Below are positions 17,614 through 26,380 of a stretch of DNA of 64,000 nt, one piece after another. Source of the stretch: Pelomonas sp039929605. GTDB lineage: Bacteria > Pseudomonadota > Gammaproteobacteria > Burkholderiales > Burkholderiaceae_C. The notes under the pieces are model-generated. The model saw only the letters and a list, made by a program, of their open reading frames with translations, was not told the DNA's origin and did not search any database. The position numbers were made by a program, and so were the translations under genes. Position 1 is the stretch's first letter; the number at the start of each line of letters is the position of its first letter. The DNA lies in assembly GCF_039929605.1 (NCBI RefSeq), contig NZ_JBDSQX010000007.1, positions 20,669-84,668 of the forward strand, given 5' to 3'.

Positions 17614-18168
17614 ATGGGGGAAATCACGCTGCTGCTGCAGCGCGCGCGTATCGGCGACAAGGCAGCGCTAGACAAAGTTTTCGAACTGCTGCAACCGGAG
17701 TTGCGTCATGCCGCGGATCGCCGACTTGCGCGTGGGCCACATGACGGCGGCGTTGGCACCACGGCGCTTGTCAACGAGTGCTACTTGAAGCTCGTCCAGC
17801 GCGATAGCCTTTCCACCGCCGACCGCGCGCATTTCGTCGCATATGCGGCTAGCGCGATGCGATCGATCATCGTCGATGCCGCCAGGGCCGCCGGTGCCGA
17901 CCGCCGTGGAGGCGACGCGCAACACGTCCCGCTCGACACCGCATTGCTTGAGTCGATCGGTAACCCGGTCGATGAAATCCTCGACGTTCACGCGGCGCTG
18001 GAGGAGCTGGCGCGGGTCGATGCGCGCCTCGTCCAGGTGGTCGAGATGCGCTACTTCGCAGGCCTGTCTGATGAAGAGATTGCTGCCTCGCTCGGCATCA
18101 CCGATCGCACGGTGCGCCGCGACTGGGTCAAGGCCCGGCTCTTGCTCGCGCACTCGCTGCGCAGCTGA
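17614..18168 (+). CDS. ECF-type RNA polymerase sigma factor (kinase-associated type)
   Basis: The 184-residue product has sigma region 2 (about residues 15-92: the ALVNECYLKLV segment, then RAHFVAYAASAMRSIIVDAAR) and sigma region 4 (about 125-180: VEMRYFAGLSDEEIAASLGITDRTVRRDWVKARLLL). This is the layout of the Sigma70_ECF/TIGR02999-like family that often stands next to Ser/Thr kinase genes. The acidic pair of conventional region 2.2 is replaced by Gly-Thr-Thr-Ala (48-51). In kinase-controlled ECF factors such as EcfP/PknT a phosphothreonine supplies that charge, so Thr49 or Thr50 is a candidate site (inference). The start at 17614 is preferred over 17593 because AAGGGAG lies just before it. 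No anti-sigma gene is present; the kinase follows 250 bp later. Confidence 0.9.
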   Translation: MGEITLLLQRARIGDKAALDKVFELLQPELRHAADRRLARGPHDGGVGTTALVNECYLKLVQRDSLSTADRAHFVAYAASAMRSIIVDAARAAGADRRGGDAQHVPLDTALLESIGNPVDEILDVHAALEELARVDARLVQVVEMRYFAGLSDEEIAASLGITDRTVRRDWVKARLLLAHSLRS

Positions 18169-18416
18169 TGCAGCGGCTCGGTGCCGCCAGCAACCCGGTG
18201 AGAGTGTCCGGTGATCGGCCTTGGCAACGTTCACAAGTAAGCAGGTGTGAAATCTTCATGTTCCATGATCGGTGCTCGCGGGCGCATCCAGCCGGGTGCA
18301 GCTCGGCCCGACCACTCCTGCAAGCGGATCGACTGTGGCGTTCCGCGAAAGTCAAATGAAGTGCGGCCCGGTGGGCCGCGTTTCTCGCAACAGGCAGAAC
18401 AGGCAGGATTGACGAC

Positions 18417-21326
18417 ATGGCTCTCCAATCGGTGCTCTCGAACGACTGGCCGGCGCTCAGCCAGCTGATTGACGAGGCGCTCGCGCTGTCGGCGCCGGAG
18501 CGCGACGCCTGGCTGCAGTCGCTCGATGGCAATCGTGCCGCCCATCGCGACACCCTGTGCAACTTGCTGGCCACGCAAGCAGCAATCGAAACCGGCGATT
18601 TCCTCGCAGACCTGCCGGTTCTGCCAACCGCCGCCTCCACGGCAGCGAATGTGCCATCGGCGGCTGGCCATCTTGTCGGTGCCTACCGGCTGATCGAGCC
18701 CATCGGCCACGGCGGCATGGGCACGGTCTGGCTGACCGAGCGCGCGGACGGCACGGTCAAGCGCAGAGTTGCGCTGAAGCTGCCCCATGCCGTCTGGGGC
18801 GATGCCTTCACCGAACGCTTGGTGCGCGAGCGCGAGATCCTGGCGGCACTCGACCATCCAAATATTGCCCGGCTCTACGACGCCGGTGTCGATGCGCATG
18901 GCCGACCCTTCCTCGCGATGGCCTATGTCGCCGGGCAACCGATCGATGCCTACTGCCGGGATCACGGGCTGCCCTTGCGGAGCCGCGTGGAATTGCTGCT
19001 GCAGGTGATGGCAGCCGTCGCCCATGCGCACGCACGCCTCGTCGTTCACCGCGACCTGAAGCCCGGCAACATCCTCGTCGACGACGACGACCAGGTCGTG
19101 CTGCTCGACTTCGGCATCGCCAAGTTGCTCGACGGCGAGCAAACGCGCGAGACGGCGCTGACGGCCATGTCGGGCCGTGCACTCACGCTCGACTACGCCA
19201 GCCCGGAGCAGATTCGCGGCGAGCCACTTGGCACGGCGAGCGACATCTACAGCTTGGCGGTCGTGGCCTACGAACTGCTGGCGGGCGGGCGGCCGTATCG
19301 GCTGACGCGGGGCAGTGCAGCCGAGCTTGAGGAGGCGATTGCCGGGATCGAAGCACCGCGCGCGAGTGACACGGCCAGCGATGCGTTGCTAAAACGTCAG
19401 TTGCGAGGCGACCTCAATGCCATCCTCAACAAGGCACTGAAGAAGCGGCCGGACGAGCGCTATCTGACGATGGATGCCTTCGCGCACGACCTGCGGCGGT
19501 ACCTGGCCGACGAGCCGGTCGAAGCGCGGCCCGACGGATTGTCTTATCGCACCACGAAGTTCGTGCGCCGATATCGGCTGCAGGTCGCGGCGGGTGCGCT
19601 GGTGGTTATTGCGCTTATGGGGGGTACAACAGTCGCGTTGTGGCAGGCGTATGAGGCTCGCCTGCAGACCCAGCGCGCGCTGGCCGAAGCGGCTACCGCA
19701 GAGGCGGTTCAGAGCTTTCTCGAAGGCGTGTTCCTCACCAACTCGGGCGATCAGGTCGACCCGATAAAGGCGCGCGAGAGGACGGCGCGTGAGCTGCTCG
19801 ATCGCGGCGCGCAGCGAATCGAGACCGAGCTCGTGAATGCGCCACAGGCGCGGTTGCGCCTGCTGGGCGTGCTTGCCTCGATGTACGAGAAGATGGGTCT
19901 CGTTGACCGACAGATCGCGCTGCGGCGCCAGCAATTGGATGAGGCGCGCCGCGTGTCGGGGCGAATCAGCGACGTCACCGTGACGGCGATGGCCCGACTT
20001 GCGGATGCGCTCACGACCGCCGAGCAGCGGCACGATGCAGCCTCATTGCTGAGGGATGCGTCAGTGATTCTTGATGCGCGCAACGACCACGACTCCCGAA
20101 CGCGCTTTCTGGTCGAACTCCTTCAGGCATCGCTAGATCGCCGCATAGATCCAAAGCACGGTCTTGCAGCCGCTCGTCGCGCACTCGCGATTGCAAGGCG
20201 CTATCCGCCCGACGCCGACTTGCTCCTGACATTGGTGGTTCTGGGAGAAAACGCTCTCTTCATCGGCGAGTTTGAACAAGCCCGCCAGTCTTTTGCCGAA
20301 TTCGTTCACATCAGCCAAGTGCACCCGCCGCTTGGCGCCAACGACCTTTCCATGATTTATGGGGCGCTCGCTGAAGCGCAGCGCAAGTTGGGCGACTTCG
20401 CTCATGCCGAGGCAAACCAACGCACGGGCCTTGAAATTGCTCGCCGACGCGCGGAGCCGTTGCCAATACATTACTGCGAAATTCAGCTTTCACGGCTTCT
20501 CGTTGACACCGGGAGATTTCGAGAAAGTGTGGAGGCGGCGGAGCCGGCATGGCACTGGTCTCACACGACAGAAGCTGAAGCAGACCCTGCCACAGTCCAC
20601 TGGATAAAGGTCAATTACGCCGAGATGCTGATGGCCTATGGCAGAGCGAGCGAAGTGTTGTCCGTCACTGCCGGTGACGTTTCACTCACAATTGATCCAC
20701 AAGTAGCCCAGGGCCTGGACTTGAGAGTGTTGAGCTTTAGAGCACGGGCGCTGACCGAGCTCGACCGACTCAGCGACGCGCGCGCAGTTCTAGAGCGCTC
20801 CCGCGCACTGTTGGCGCAGTCGAATGGGAAGCTCGACTCGCGATCGACGGATCGCGCTGAACTTCAATGGCTGGTGGCCAGTGGTGAAGCCGCAAAGGCG
20901 CTGTCGTCCTACCGAGCTGCGCGAGTCGCGAAGCAGTTGCCGCAAACGCCCCCCTCCACCGCCTCGGTCGCCGACCTGACTGAATCGGCTTGGCTTGAAC
21001 TGGAAGCTGGCCACGCGTCTGAAGCTTACGCGCAGGCTTCGCAGGCGCTGGCTGCCATTGCGAATGGCGGAGCAGCCGCCTACCAGCGCCATCACGAAGC
21101 TCGGGCGACGCTCGTGCTCGGCAAGGCCTTGATGCTGCAGCAGCGCGTCGACGAGGCGCGGCCGTTGCTCGAGCGCGCGGTGACGCTGCACCGCGCCATC
21201 TACGACCCGCAGCACAGCAGCGTGCTGGCCGATGCTTGGCGCACCCTCGCGGCTTGCCGGAAGGCTCAAGGCGATACCCGCGCCGCTGCGGAAGCTACGC
21301 GCGAGGCCAGCCGCATAGACGCCTGA
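18417..21326 (+). CDS. Transmembrane serine/threonine protein kinase with TPR-like C-terminal region
   Basis: This 969-residue protein begins with about 85 residues of helical sequence. A complete Hanks-type kinase domain (about 88-365) follows: GHGGMGTVW, Lys121 (VALKLP), HRDLKPGNIL with catalytic Asp213, DFGIAKL with Asp231, SPEQ and DIYSLAVVAYELL. A single membrane helix (about 388-409) leads to some 550 residues of paired helices resembling TPR repeats, presumably exported as a sensor or scaffold. It lies directly downstream of the ECF sigma gene in the same direction, which suggests that it phosphorylates that factor. The intergenic 248 bp contain no obvious terminator. Composition becomes less GC-biased between about 20200 and 20700. 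Confidence 0.92.
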   Translation: MALQSVLSNDWPALSQLIDEALALSAPERDAWLQSLDGNRAAHRDTLCNLLATQAAIETGDFLADLPVLPTAASTAANVPSAAGHLVGAYRLIEPIGHGGMGTVWLTERADGTVKRRVALKLPHAVWGDAFTERLVREREILAALDHPNIARLYDAGVDAHGRPFLAMAYVAGQPIDAYCRDHGLPLRSRVELLLQVMAAVAHAHARLVVHRDLKPGNILVDDDDQVVLLDFGIAKLLDGEQTRETALTAMSGRALTLDYASPEQIRGEPLGTASDIYSLAVVAYELLAGGRPYRLTRGSAAELEEAIAGIEAPRASDTASDALLKRQLRGDLNAILNKALKKRPDERYLTMDAFAHDLRRYLADEPVEARPDGLSYRTTKFVRRYRLQVAAGALVVIALMGGTTVALWQAYEARLQTQRALAEAATAEAVQSFLEGVFLTNSGDQVDPIKARERTARELLDRGAQRIETELVNAPQARLRLLGVLASMYEKMGLVDRQIALRRQQLDEARRVSGRISDVTVTAMARLADALTTAEQRHDAASLLRDASVILDARNDHDSRTRFLVELLQASLDRRIDPKHGLAAARRALAIARRYPPDADLLLTLVVLGENALFIGEFEQARQSFAEFVHISQVHPPLGANDLSMIYGALAEAQRKLGDFAHAEANQRTGLEIARRRAEPLPIHYCEIQLSRLLVDTGRFRESVEAAEPAWHWSHTTEAEADPATVHWIKVNYAEMLMAYGRASEVLSVTAGDVSLTIDPQVAQGLDLRVLSFRARALTELDRLSDARAVLERSRALLAQSNGKLDSRSTDRAELQWLVASGEAAKALSSYRAARVAKQLPQTPPSTASVADLTESAWLELEAGHASEAYAQASQALAAIANGGAAAYQRHHEARATLVLGKALMLQQRVDEARPLLERAVTLHRAIYDPQHSSVLADAWRTLAACRKAQGDTRAAAEATREASRIDA

Positions 21327-22143
21327 TCGCCGCTTTGCCACCCGTGGTGGCGCAGGCGCTATGCGCCAATCCCGCGTCGCCGAAGCCCTGCCCGTGCTTC
21401 TAAAGGCGCTGGCATTCCACCTCGCTCAGTTCGATCCGACGCGCAACCTTGCAATTGCCTCAGCTCTTGGCAAGCTCATCGCGTTCTACGCTCCTGACCT
21501 CGGCCGCCGCCGGCATGCTCAGCGTCGCCGCGTGAGCCGCAGGACCCGCGCTGGGAATGGGGATTGCAGGCTGGCTCGCGTCGCTGCCAGCCGTCAGCGC
21601 AGCGCGCAGCTGCTCGGCTTTGTCCTCGACGCGCCCGGCTACCAGGCCGAGCAGCGGGCCTGCTGCAGCGCCGTGTCCTGCGGCGAGCGGCCGGTAGTGC
21701 AGCACCAGATCCCTGACCGATGCTGCCGGTGGCGATGCGCCCGCTGGCCAGCACCTGCGCGCTCAAGCGGACTCCGCCCGCGCACGCGCAGGTCGTCCGC
21801 CGATGTTGCTGCGGCCGACCCCATCCGGGTGCCGGCACTGTCCGCGAGCCCAGCGCCTGCTCCAGCGCCCGCGCCTTTGCCAGCCTCGAGCCCGGTGCCG
21901 GCTCCCCGCTCCCGCGTCGGGTGGCGGCGATGCGGCGTCGACGTGGTGGCTGGCCGAGCTGGCGCTAAGCTCGTTGGCCCTGCGCTCCCGCCGAACTTGC
22001 CTGGCGTCGAGTGAAAATCGCGGATCGAGCCGGTCGCGTCACCTGTATTTGGCGATGTAGCTTTCCAGAGACTCAGGGAAAGCCATTCGGAGCGACATTC
22101 GGGGTCTGCCTAGAATTTGTTGCACTGCACAGGAGATTTCCGC
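21327..22143. other. 817-bp region without a convincing gene
   Basis: A plus-strand frame from 21361 starts with plausible helical sequence (ALPVLLKALAFHLAQFDP and NLAIASALGKLIAFYA up to about 21485). It then decays into Arg/Ala/Pro-rich low-complexity translation that continues to 22014. The minus strand gives a similarly short credible patch around 21560-21710 (DLVLHYRPLAAG). I read this as gene debris plus noncoding DNA. The PhaR promoter must lie in the last 100 bp; AGGAGA at 22129-22134 is the PhaR ribosome-binding site. Confidence 0.4.
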
Positions 22144-22674
22144 ATGGCGACTGCCCGCAAAAAGCCGGCATCCACTGATGAGACGTCCGCTGGCGAGGCC
22201 AAGCCTGGCCTGCGCATCCTCAAGAAGTACCCCAACCGGCGCCTCTACGACACGCAAACCAGCAGCTACATCACGTTGGCTGACGTGAAGCGCATGGTGC
22301 TGGAAGGCATCGCCTTCGAGGTCCAGGACGCCAAGACGCACGATGACCTCACCCGGGCCATCCTGTTGCAGATCATCCTGGAGGAGGAAACCGGCGGCGT
22401 GCCCATGTTTTCCACCAGCTCGCTGGCGCAGATCATCCGCTTCTACGGCGGCGCGATGCAGGGCGTCATGGGCGGGCTGCTGGAGCGCCAGATGCAGGCC
22501 TTCACCGACATGCAGTCGCGTTTCACCGAGCAACCTGCCAGCATCCCCTTCCCCCCCGAGGCCTGGACGGGCCTGATGGGCGGCTACGCCGAGCAGTCCA
22601 AGACGTTGATGAACCAGTGGCAGGAACAGCTGAAATCGGCGGGTGTGATATTCCCGTTCGTGCCGAAAAAGTAA
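22144..22674 (+). CDS. phaR: Polyhydroxyalkanoate synthesis repressor PhaR
   Basis: The 176-residue product carries the PhaR DNA-binding domain (RILKKYPNRRLYDTQTSSYI at about residues 24-43), followed by the PHB accumulation regulatory domain with LADVKRMVLEG and LLQIILEEE, and a C-terminal helical part with Met/Gln-rich sequence (QGVMGGLLERQMQAF). It senses and represses PHA granule genes such as phasins. The start at 22144 follows AGGAGA; an upstream in-frame TTG is unlikely. In related genomes phaR is followed by rimO; here the first codons of a rimO-like gene follow at 22705, then an insert. Confidence 0.93.
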   Translation: MATARKKPASTDETSAGEAKPGLRILKKYPNRRLYDTQTSSYITLADVKRMVLEGIAFEVQDAKTHDDLTRAILLQIILEEETGGVPMFSTSSLAQIIRFYGGAMQGVMGGLLERQMQAFTDMQSRFTEQPASIPFPPEAWTGLMGGYAEQSKTLMNQWQEQLKSAGVIFPFVPKK

Positions 22675-22704
22675 GGCTCGCTCGACATCGCCGAAAATAC
22701 GGCG

Positions 22705-22765
22705 ATGAATGAAACGACCACCTCTGTCCCGAAGATCGGTTTTGCCTCGCTCGGGTGCCCCAAGG
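22705..22765 (+). pseudogene. Vestigial 5' end of a second rimO
   Basis: Twenty codons starting at 22705 read MNETTTSVPKIGFASLGCPK. This matches the start of RimO proteins: the genuine rimO at 23530 has KVAFASLGCPK at residues 19-29. The nucleotide sequences differ at many third positions, so this is not a recent local duplication. Immediately after Lys20 the similarity ends and unrelated sequence begins. The position 30 bp after phaR is where rimO is expected in related gene orders. Confidence 0.65.
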
Positions 22766-23472
22766 GTGTTCGATCTATACCTACACAGCGCTGGTTGAGC
22801 CTTAGCGTCACACGTAGCTCGGCGCGCGCCACAGCGATGTGCCTAGCCGGCGTCTTCGCTGCGTTTTTGGGGACACTTGCTGGTGCGGAAGAGTTGCCCG
22901 CAGCAGCTGTTGTGGCCCCAATATTCGACGAGCTGTTTGTTCACCAGGTGCCTGCTGGTTTCAAGGCACAGGCCGAGCAAACTCAGGCTAGCGTCTATCT
23001 GCGAACTTTCGTTCTGGCCTCGGATCCCAGCACGGGCCCATGGACGCAGCGCATCTTGGTGAGCGGGACCAAGGACCTTGGACTTCAGGCAGAGTTGACG
23101 CCAGCGATGTTTGCGATGCAGATCGCGAAAGGCTTTCAATCTTCGTGTCCGACCAGCTTCGCAGGGGGGCGGGTTGCCGAAGCGAACATTGGAACTGGGC
23201 ACTCGGTGTACGTCATGTTGGTCGCATGCGGCTCCCATACGTTGACCACAAACAAGGCGCCCACAAGCGAAGTCGCGTTGGTGGCGGTGGTGAAGGGCGA
23301 CAAGAACATGTACTCCGTCCAATGGTCGGAGCGAGGTGAGGCGGTTGCGACGAAACCTGAGCCGGATAGGGCCGTCTGGGGCCAACGGCTGAAAGCCATT
23401 ACTCCGTTTCTCGTGTGTCCTCTCAAAGCCGGTGAAGCTGCCCCTTACGCGAGTTGCACTGCGCGCCGCTAA
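22705..23472 (+). CDS. Putative secreted protein of unknown function, N-terminus derived from a rimO remnant
   Basis: This 255-residue frame starts on the rimO remnant (residues 1-20). A hydrophobic segment (about 44-60, MCLAGVFAAFLGTLAGA) then looks like a signal peptide, followed by a soluble domain of about 190 residues with four cysteines. I do not recognise the family. The natural start may be internal (TTG at 22795 or ATG at 22837), which would leave a proper signal peptide and drop the RimO-like residues. Codon use is less GC-biased than in phaR or rimO. It lies inside the phaR-rimO junction and was probably inserted there. Confidence 0.55.
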   Translation: MNETTTSVPKIGFASLGCPKGVRSIPTQRWLSLSVTRSSARATAMCLAGVFAAFLGTLAGAEELPAAAVVAPIFDELFVHQVPAGFKAQAEQTQASVYLRTFVLASDPSTGPWTQRILVSGTKDLGLQAELTPAMFAMQIAKGFQSSCPTSFAGGRVAEANIGTGHSVYVMLVACGSHTLTTNKAPTSEVALVAVVKGDKNMYSVQWSERGEAVATKPEPDRAVWGQRLKAITPFLVCPLKAGEAAPYASCTARR

Positions 23473-23529
23473 GTGTTCGGCGCCTGTTCGACCCTTATAG
23501 CTACCGCAACAAAATTCAACCAAGACCCT

Positions 23530-24939
23530 ATGACAACAGCCAACCCCGACGCCCCTCGCGGCCTGCAAGCGCAAAAGATTCCCAAGGTGGCGTTCGCGAG
23601 TCTGGGCTGCCCGAAAGCCCTGACCGACAGCGAACTGATCCTCACCCAGCTCCGCGCCGAGGGCTACGAAACCTCCAAGACCTTTGCCGGGGCCGACCTG
23701 GTCATCGTCAACACCTGCGGCTTCATCGACGACGCGGTCCAGGAGAGCCTGGACACCATCGGCGAGGCGCTGGCCAAGAACGGCAAGGTCATCGTGACCG
23801 GCTGCCTCGGCGCCAAGGCTGGCGCGGTCAGCAAGGATGCCGGCGGGCTGGTGCGCGAGATGCATCCCAGCGTGCTGGCCGTGACCGGCCCGCATGCCAC
23901 GCAGGAGGTCATGGACGCGGTGCACACCCATGTGCCCAAGCCCCACGACCCCTTCGTCGACCTGGTGCCGAGCTACGGCGTCAAGCTGACGCCCAGGCAC
24001 TACGCCTATCTCAAGATCAGCGAAGGCTGCAACCACCGCTGCACCTTCTGCATCATCCCGAGCATGCGCGGCGACCTGGTATCCCGCCCCATCGGCGACG
24101 TGTTGAACGAGGCCCGCGCGCTGTTCGAGAGCGGCGTGAAGGAGCTGCTCGTCATCAGCCAGGACACCTCGGCCTACGGCGTCGACGTGAAGTACCGCAT
24201 GGGCTTCTGGGACGGCAAGCCGGTCAAGACCCGCATGCTGGACCTCGTCGCCCAGCTCGGCGAGATCGCCAAGCCGTTCGGCGCCTGGGTGCGCCTGCAC
24301 TACGTCTACCCCTACCCGCACGTCGACGAAGTGCTGCCGATGATGGCCGAAGGCCTGGTGCTGCCCTACCTGGACGTGCCCTTCCAGCACTCGCACCCCG
24401 ACGTGCTCAAGCGCATGAAGCGTCCGGCCAACGGCGAGAAGAACATGGAGCGAATCCTGCGCTGGCGCGAGAGCTGCCCGGAGCTGGTCATCCGCTCGAC
24501 CTTCATCGCCGGCTTCCCCGGTGAGACGGAGGCCGAGTTCCAGCATCTGCTGGATTTCATGCAGGAAGCGCGCATCGACCGTGCCGGCTGCTTTGCCTAT
24601 TCGCCGGTGGACGGCGCCACGGCCAACGACATCCCCGGCGCGCTGCCGACCGAAGTGCGCGAGGAACGCCGCGCGCGCTTCATGGCGATGGCGGAAGCCG
24701 TGTCCACCGCCAAGCTGCAGAGCCGCGTCGGCCAGACGCTGCAGGTGCTGGTCGACTCCGCCCCCGGCCTGGGCCGCAAGGGTGGCGTGGGGCGCTCCTA
24801 CGCCGACGCGCCCGAGATCGACGGCACCGTGAAAATCCTGCCGCCCGAGAAGGCCAGCAAGACGATGAAGGTGGGCGATTTCGTGCGCGCCCGCGTTGTC
24901 GCCGCCGATGGGCACGACCTGGTGGCTTCGCTGGTATGA
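23530..24939 (+). CDS. rimO: Ribosomal protein uS12 methylthiotransferase RimO
   Basis: This 469-residue radical-SAM enzyme adds a methylthio group to an aspartate of ribosomal protein S12. The N-terminal MTTase domain supplies three cluster cysteines (Cys27, Cys63, Cys92). The radical-SAM motif SEGCNHRCTFC gives Cys167, Cys171 and Cys174, and a TRAM domain closes the protein (about 400-469). The start at 23530 is supported by the family's short leader; a GTG at 23473 is in frame but implausible. The stop overlaps the metC start by four bases (ATGA), suggesting coupling. Confidence 0.96.
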   Translation: MTTANPDAPRGLQAQKIPKVAFASLGCPKALTDSELILTQLRAEGYETSKTFAGADLVIVNTCGFIDDAVQESLDTIGEALAKNGKVIVTGCLGAKAGAVSKDAGGLVREMHPSVLAVTGPHATQEVMDAVHTHVPKPHDPFVDLVPSYGVKLTPRHYAYLKISEGCNHRCTFCIIPSMRGDLVSRPIGDVLNEARALFESGVKELLVISQDTSAYGVDVKYRMGFWDGKPVKTRMLDLVAQLGEIAKPFGAWVRLHYVYPYPHVDEVLPMMAEGLVLPYLDVPFQHSHPDVLKRMKRPANGEKNMERILRWRESCPELVIRSTFIAGFPGETEAEFQHLLDFMQEARIDRAGCFAYSPVDGATANDIPGALPTEVREERRARFMAMAEAVSTAKLQSRVGQTLQVLVDSAPGLGRKGGVGRSYADAPEIDGTVKILPPEKASKTMKVGDFVRARVVAADGHDLVASLV

Positions 24940-26120
24940 CGCGCGGGCCTGCGACCGAGCTCATCCACCACCCCTACCGCGCGCCCGAAGGCTGGGACGC
25001 GATACCCGTGCCGGTGGCCAAGGCGTCGACCGTGCTGTTCAAGGACACGGCCGACCTGCACAAGCCCCGCCCGCGCGATGGCCTGTCCTATCGCTACGGC
25101 CTGCATGGCACGCCCACCAGCTACACGCTGGCAGCGCGCATCGCCACGCTGGAGCACGCCGAGCACTGCCTGCTGGTGCCCAGCGGCCTGGCGGCCGTGA
25201 CACTGCCGTCGCTGGCCATGCTGCGGCCTGGCGACGAGGTGCTGGTGCCCGACAACGTCTACGGACAGAACCGTTATCTCACCGAGTCCTGGCTGCCGCG
25301 GTGGGGTGTCACGCACCGCTTCTACGACGCGTTGACCGTGCCCGAGCTGCGCGACAACACGAAACTCGTCTGGCTGGAAGCGGCCGGCTCGATCACGCTG
25401 GAGTTTCCCGACTTGCTCGGGACGCTCGCCGCCTGCCGTGCGCGCGGCATCACGACGGCGCTGGACAACACCTGGGGTGCCGGCCTGGCCTTCAACGGCT
25501 TCGAGCCGGCGCCGCGCACGCACCCGGGCCTGGGTGCGGACATCGTCATGCAGGCGCTGACCAAATATCCCAGCGGCGGCGCCGACGTGCTGATGGGCTC
25601 GGTCTGCACGAGGGACGGGCGCCTGCATGACAAGCTCAACCACGCCCACGAGCACCTCGGCTACGGGCTGGGCCAGAACGACGTCGAGCTGGTGCTGCGC
25701 AGCCTGCCGACGATGCCATTGCGCTACGCGGCGCAGGACCGCGTCACGCGAGAGCTGGCGAGCTGGATGGCCGGCCGGCCCGAGGTGACGCGCGTCTTCC
25801 ATCCGGCGCTGCCGGGCTCGCCGGGCCATGCGCATTGGCTGGCCGTGGGTGGCGCAGGGGCGGCGTGCCTGTTCTCGGCGGTCTTCCAGCCCGGCTATTC
25901 ACCCGCCCAGGTGGATGCTTTTGTCGACGCGCTGCAGCTGTTCGGCATCGGCTACTCCTGGGCCGGCCCGATGAGCCTGGCCGTGCCCTACGACCTGAGC
26001 CGTAGCCGAAACCTGCCGCTGCCTTTCGACGGCGGCACGCTGGTGCGCTTTGCCATCGGCCTGGAAGACGCTGCCGACCTCAAGGCCGACATCGAACAAG
26101 CGCTGTCAGCTCTTGTTTGA
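24936..26120 (+). CDS. metC: Cystathionine beta-lyase / PLP-dependent Cys-Met metabolism enzyme
   Basis: This 394-residue PLP enzyme of the Cys/Met metabolism family has SYRYGLHGTPTS near residue 51, PSGLAAVTL (82-90), LDNTWGAG (176-183) and the PLP lysine at 210 in QALTKYPSGGADVLMG. The C-terminal domain ends with RFAIGLEDAADLKADI. The DNTWGAG and phase of YSWAGPMSLA fit the MetC-type beta-lyases, which split cystathionine to homocysteine, pyruvate and ammonia. Gamma-synthase or gamma-lyase activity cannot be excluded from motifs alone. It overlaps rimO by four bases and is followed within seven bases by a 77-bp tandem array. Confidence 0.88.
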   Translation: MTRGPATELIHHPYRAPEGWDAIPVPVAKASTVLFKDTADLHKPRPRDGLSYRYGLHGTPTSYTLAARIATLEHAEHCLLVPSGLAAVTLPSLAMLRPGDEVLVPDNVYGQNRYLTESWLPRWGVTHRFYDALTVPELRDNTKLVWLEAAGSITLEFPDLLGTLAACRARGITTALDNTWGAGLAFNGFEPAPRTHPGLGADIVMQALTKYPSGGADVLMGSVCTRDGRLHDKLNHAHEHLGYGLGQNDVELVLRSLPTMPLRYAAQDRVTRELASWMAGRPEVTRVFHPALPGSPGHAHWLAVGGAGAACLFSAVFQPGYSPAQVDAFVDALQLFGIGYSWAGPMSLAVPYDLSRSRNLPLPFDGGTLVRFAIGLEDAADLKADIEQALSALV

Positions 26121-26127
26121 CACCTTG

Positions 26128-26380
26128 TGCCGCATCAACTGGCCCTTTTGGCGAAAGCTCCAATGAGCCGCTACGCGTCTCAGGCCTTGCGGCCCGTCGA
26201 TGCGTGCCGCATCAACTGTCCCTTTTGGCGAAAAGGGCATTGAGCCGCTGCGCGTCTCAGGCCTTGCGGCCCGTTGTTGCGTGCCGCATCAACTCCCCCT
26301 TTTGACGAAATGGACATTGAGCCGCTACGCGTCTCAGGCCTTGCGGCCCGTCGATGCGTGCCGCATCAACTGTCCCTTTT
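26128..26380. repeat. 77-bp tandem repeat, 3.3 copies, running into the 3' end of smpB
   Basis: There are three complete units of exactly 77 bp at 26128-26204, 26205-26281 and 26282-26358, each opening TGCCGCATCAACT, plus a partial fourth ending near 26380. Units differ at a few positions, mostly just before GAGCCGCT. The last unit and the partial copy overlap the C-terminal codons of smpB (minus strand; GQLMRHASTGRKA and stop), so the other units are copies of the smpB tail region. The block CATTGAGCCGCT is shared with the repeats at 2593-2813 and 4153-4294. Confidence 0.92.

Noticed and set aside
18231..19142. 303-codon minus-strand frame opposite the kinase N-terminus
   Set aside because: The kinase motifs on the plus strand are complete and in order.
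22843..24915. 690-codon minus-strand frame opposite rimO and the secreted protein
   Set aside because: The plus strand carries complete RimO motifs; the reverse translation is His/Val/Asp-rich without a domain.
26128..26380. CRISPR-like array
   Set aside because: Units are directly adjacent with no spacers, and the whole 77-bp unit is repeated, so it is a simple tandem repeat.
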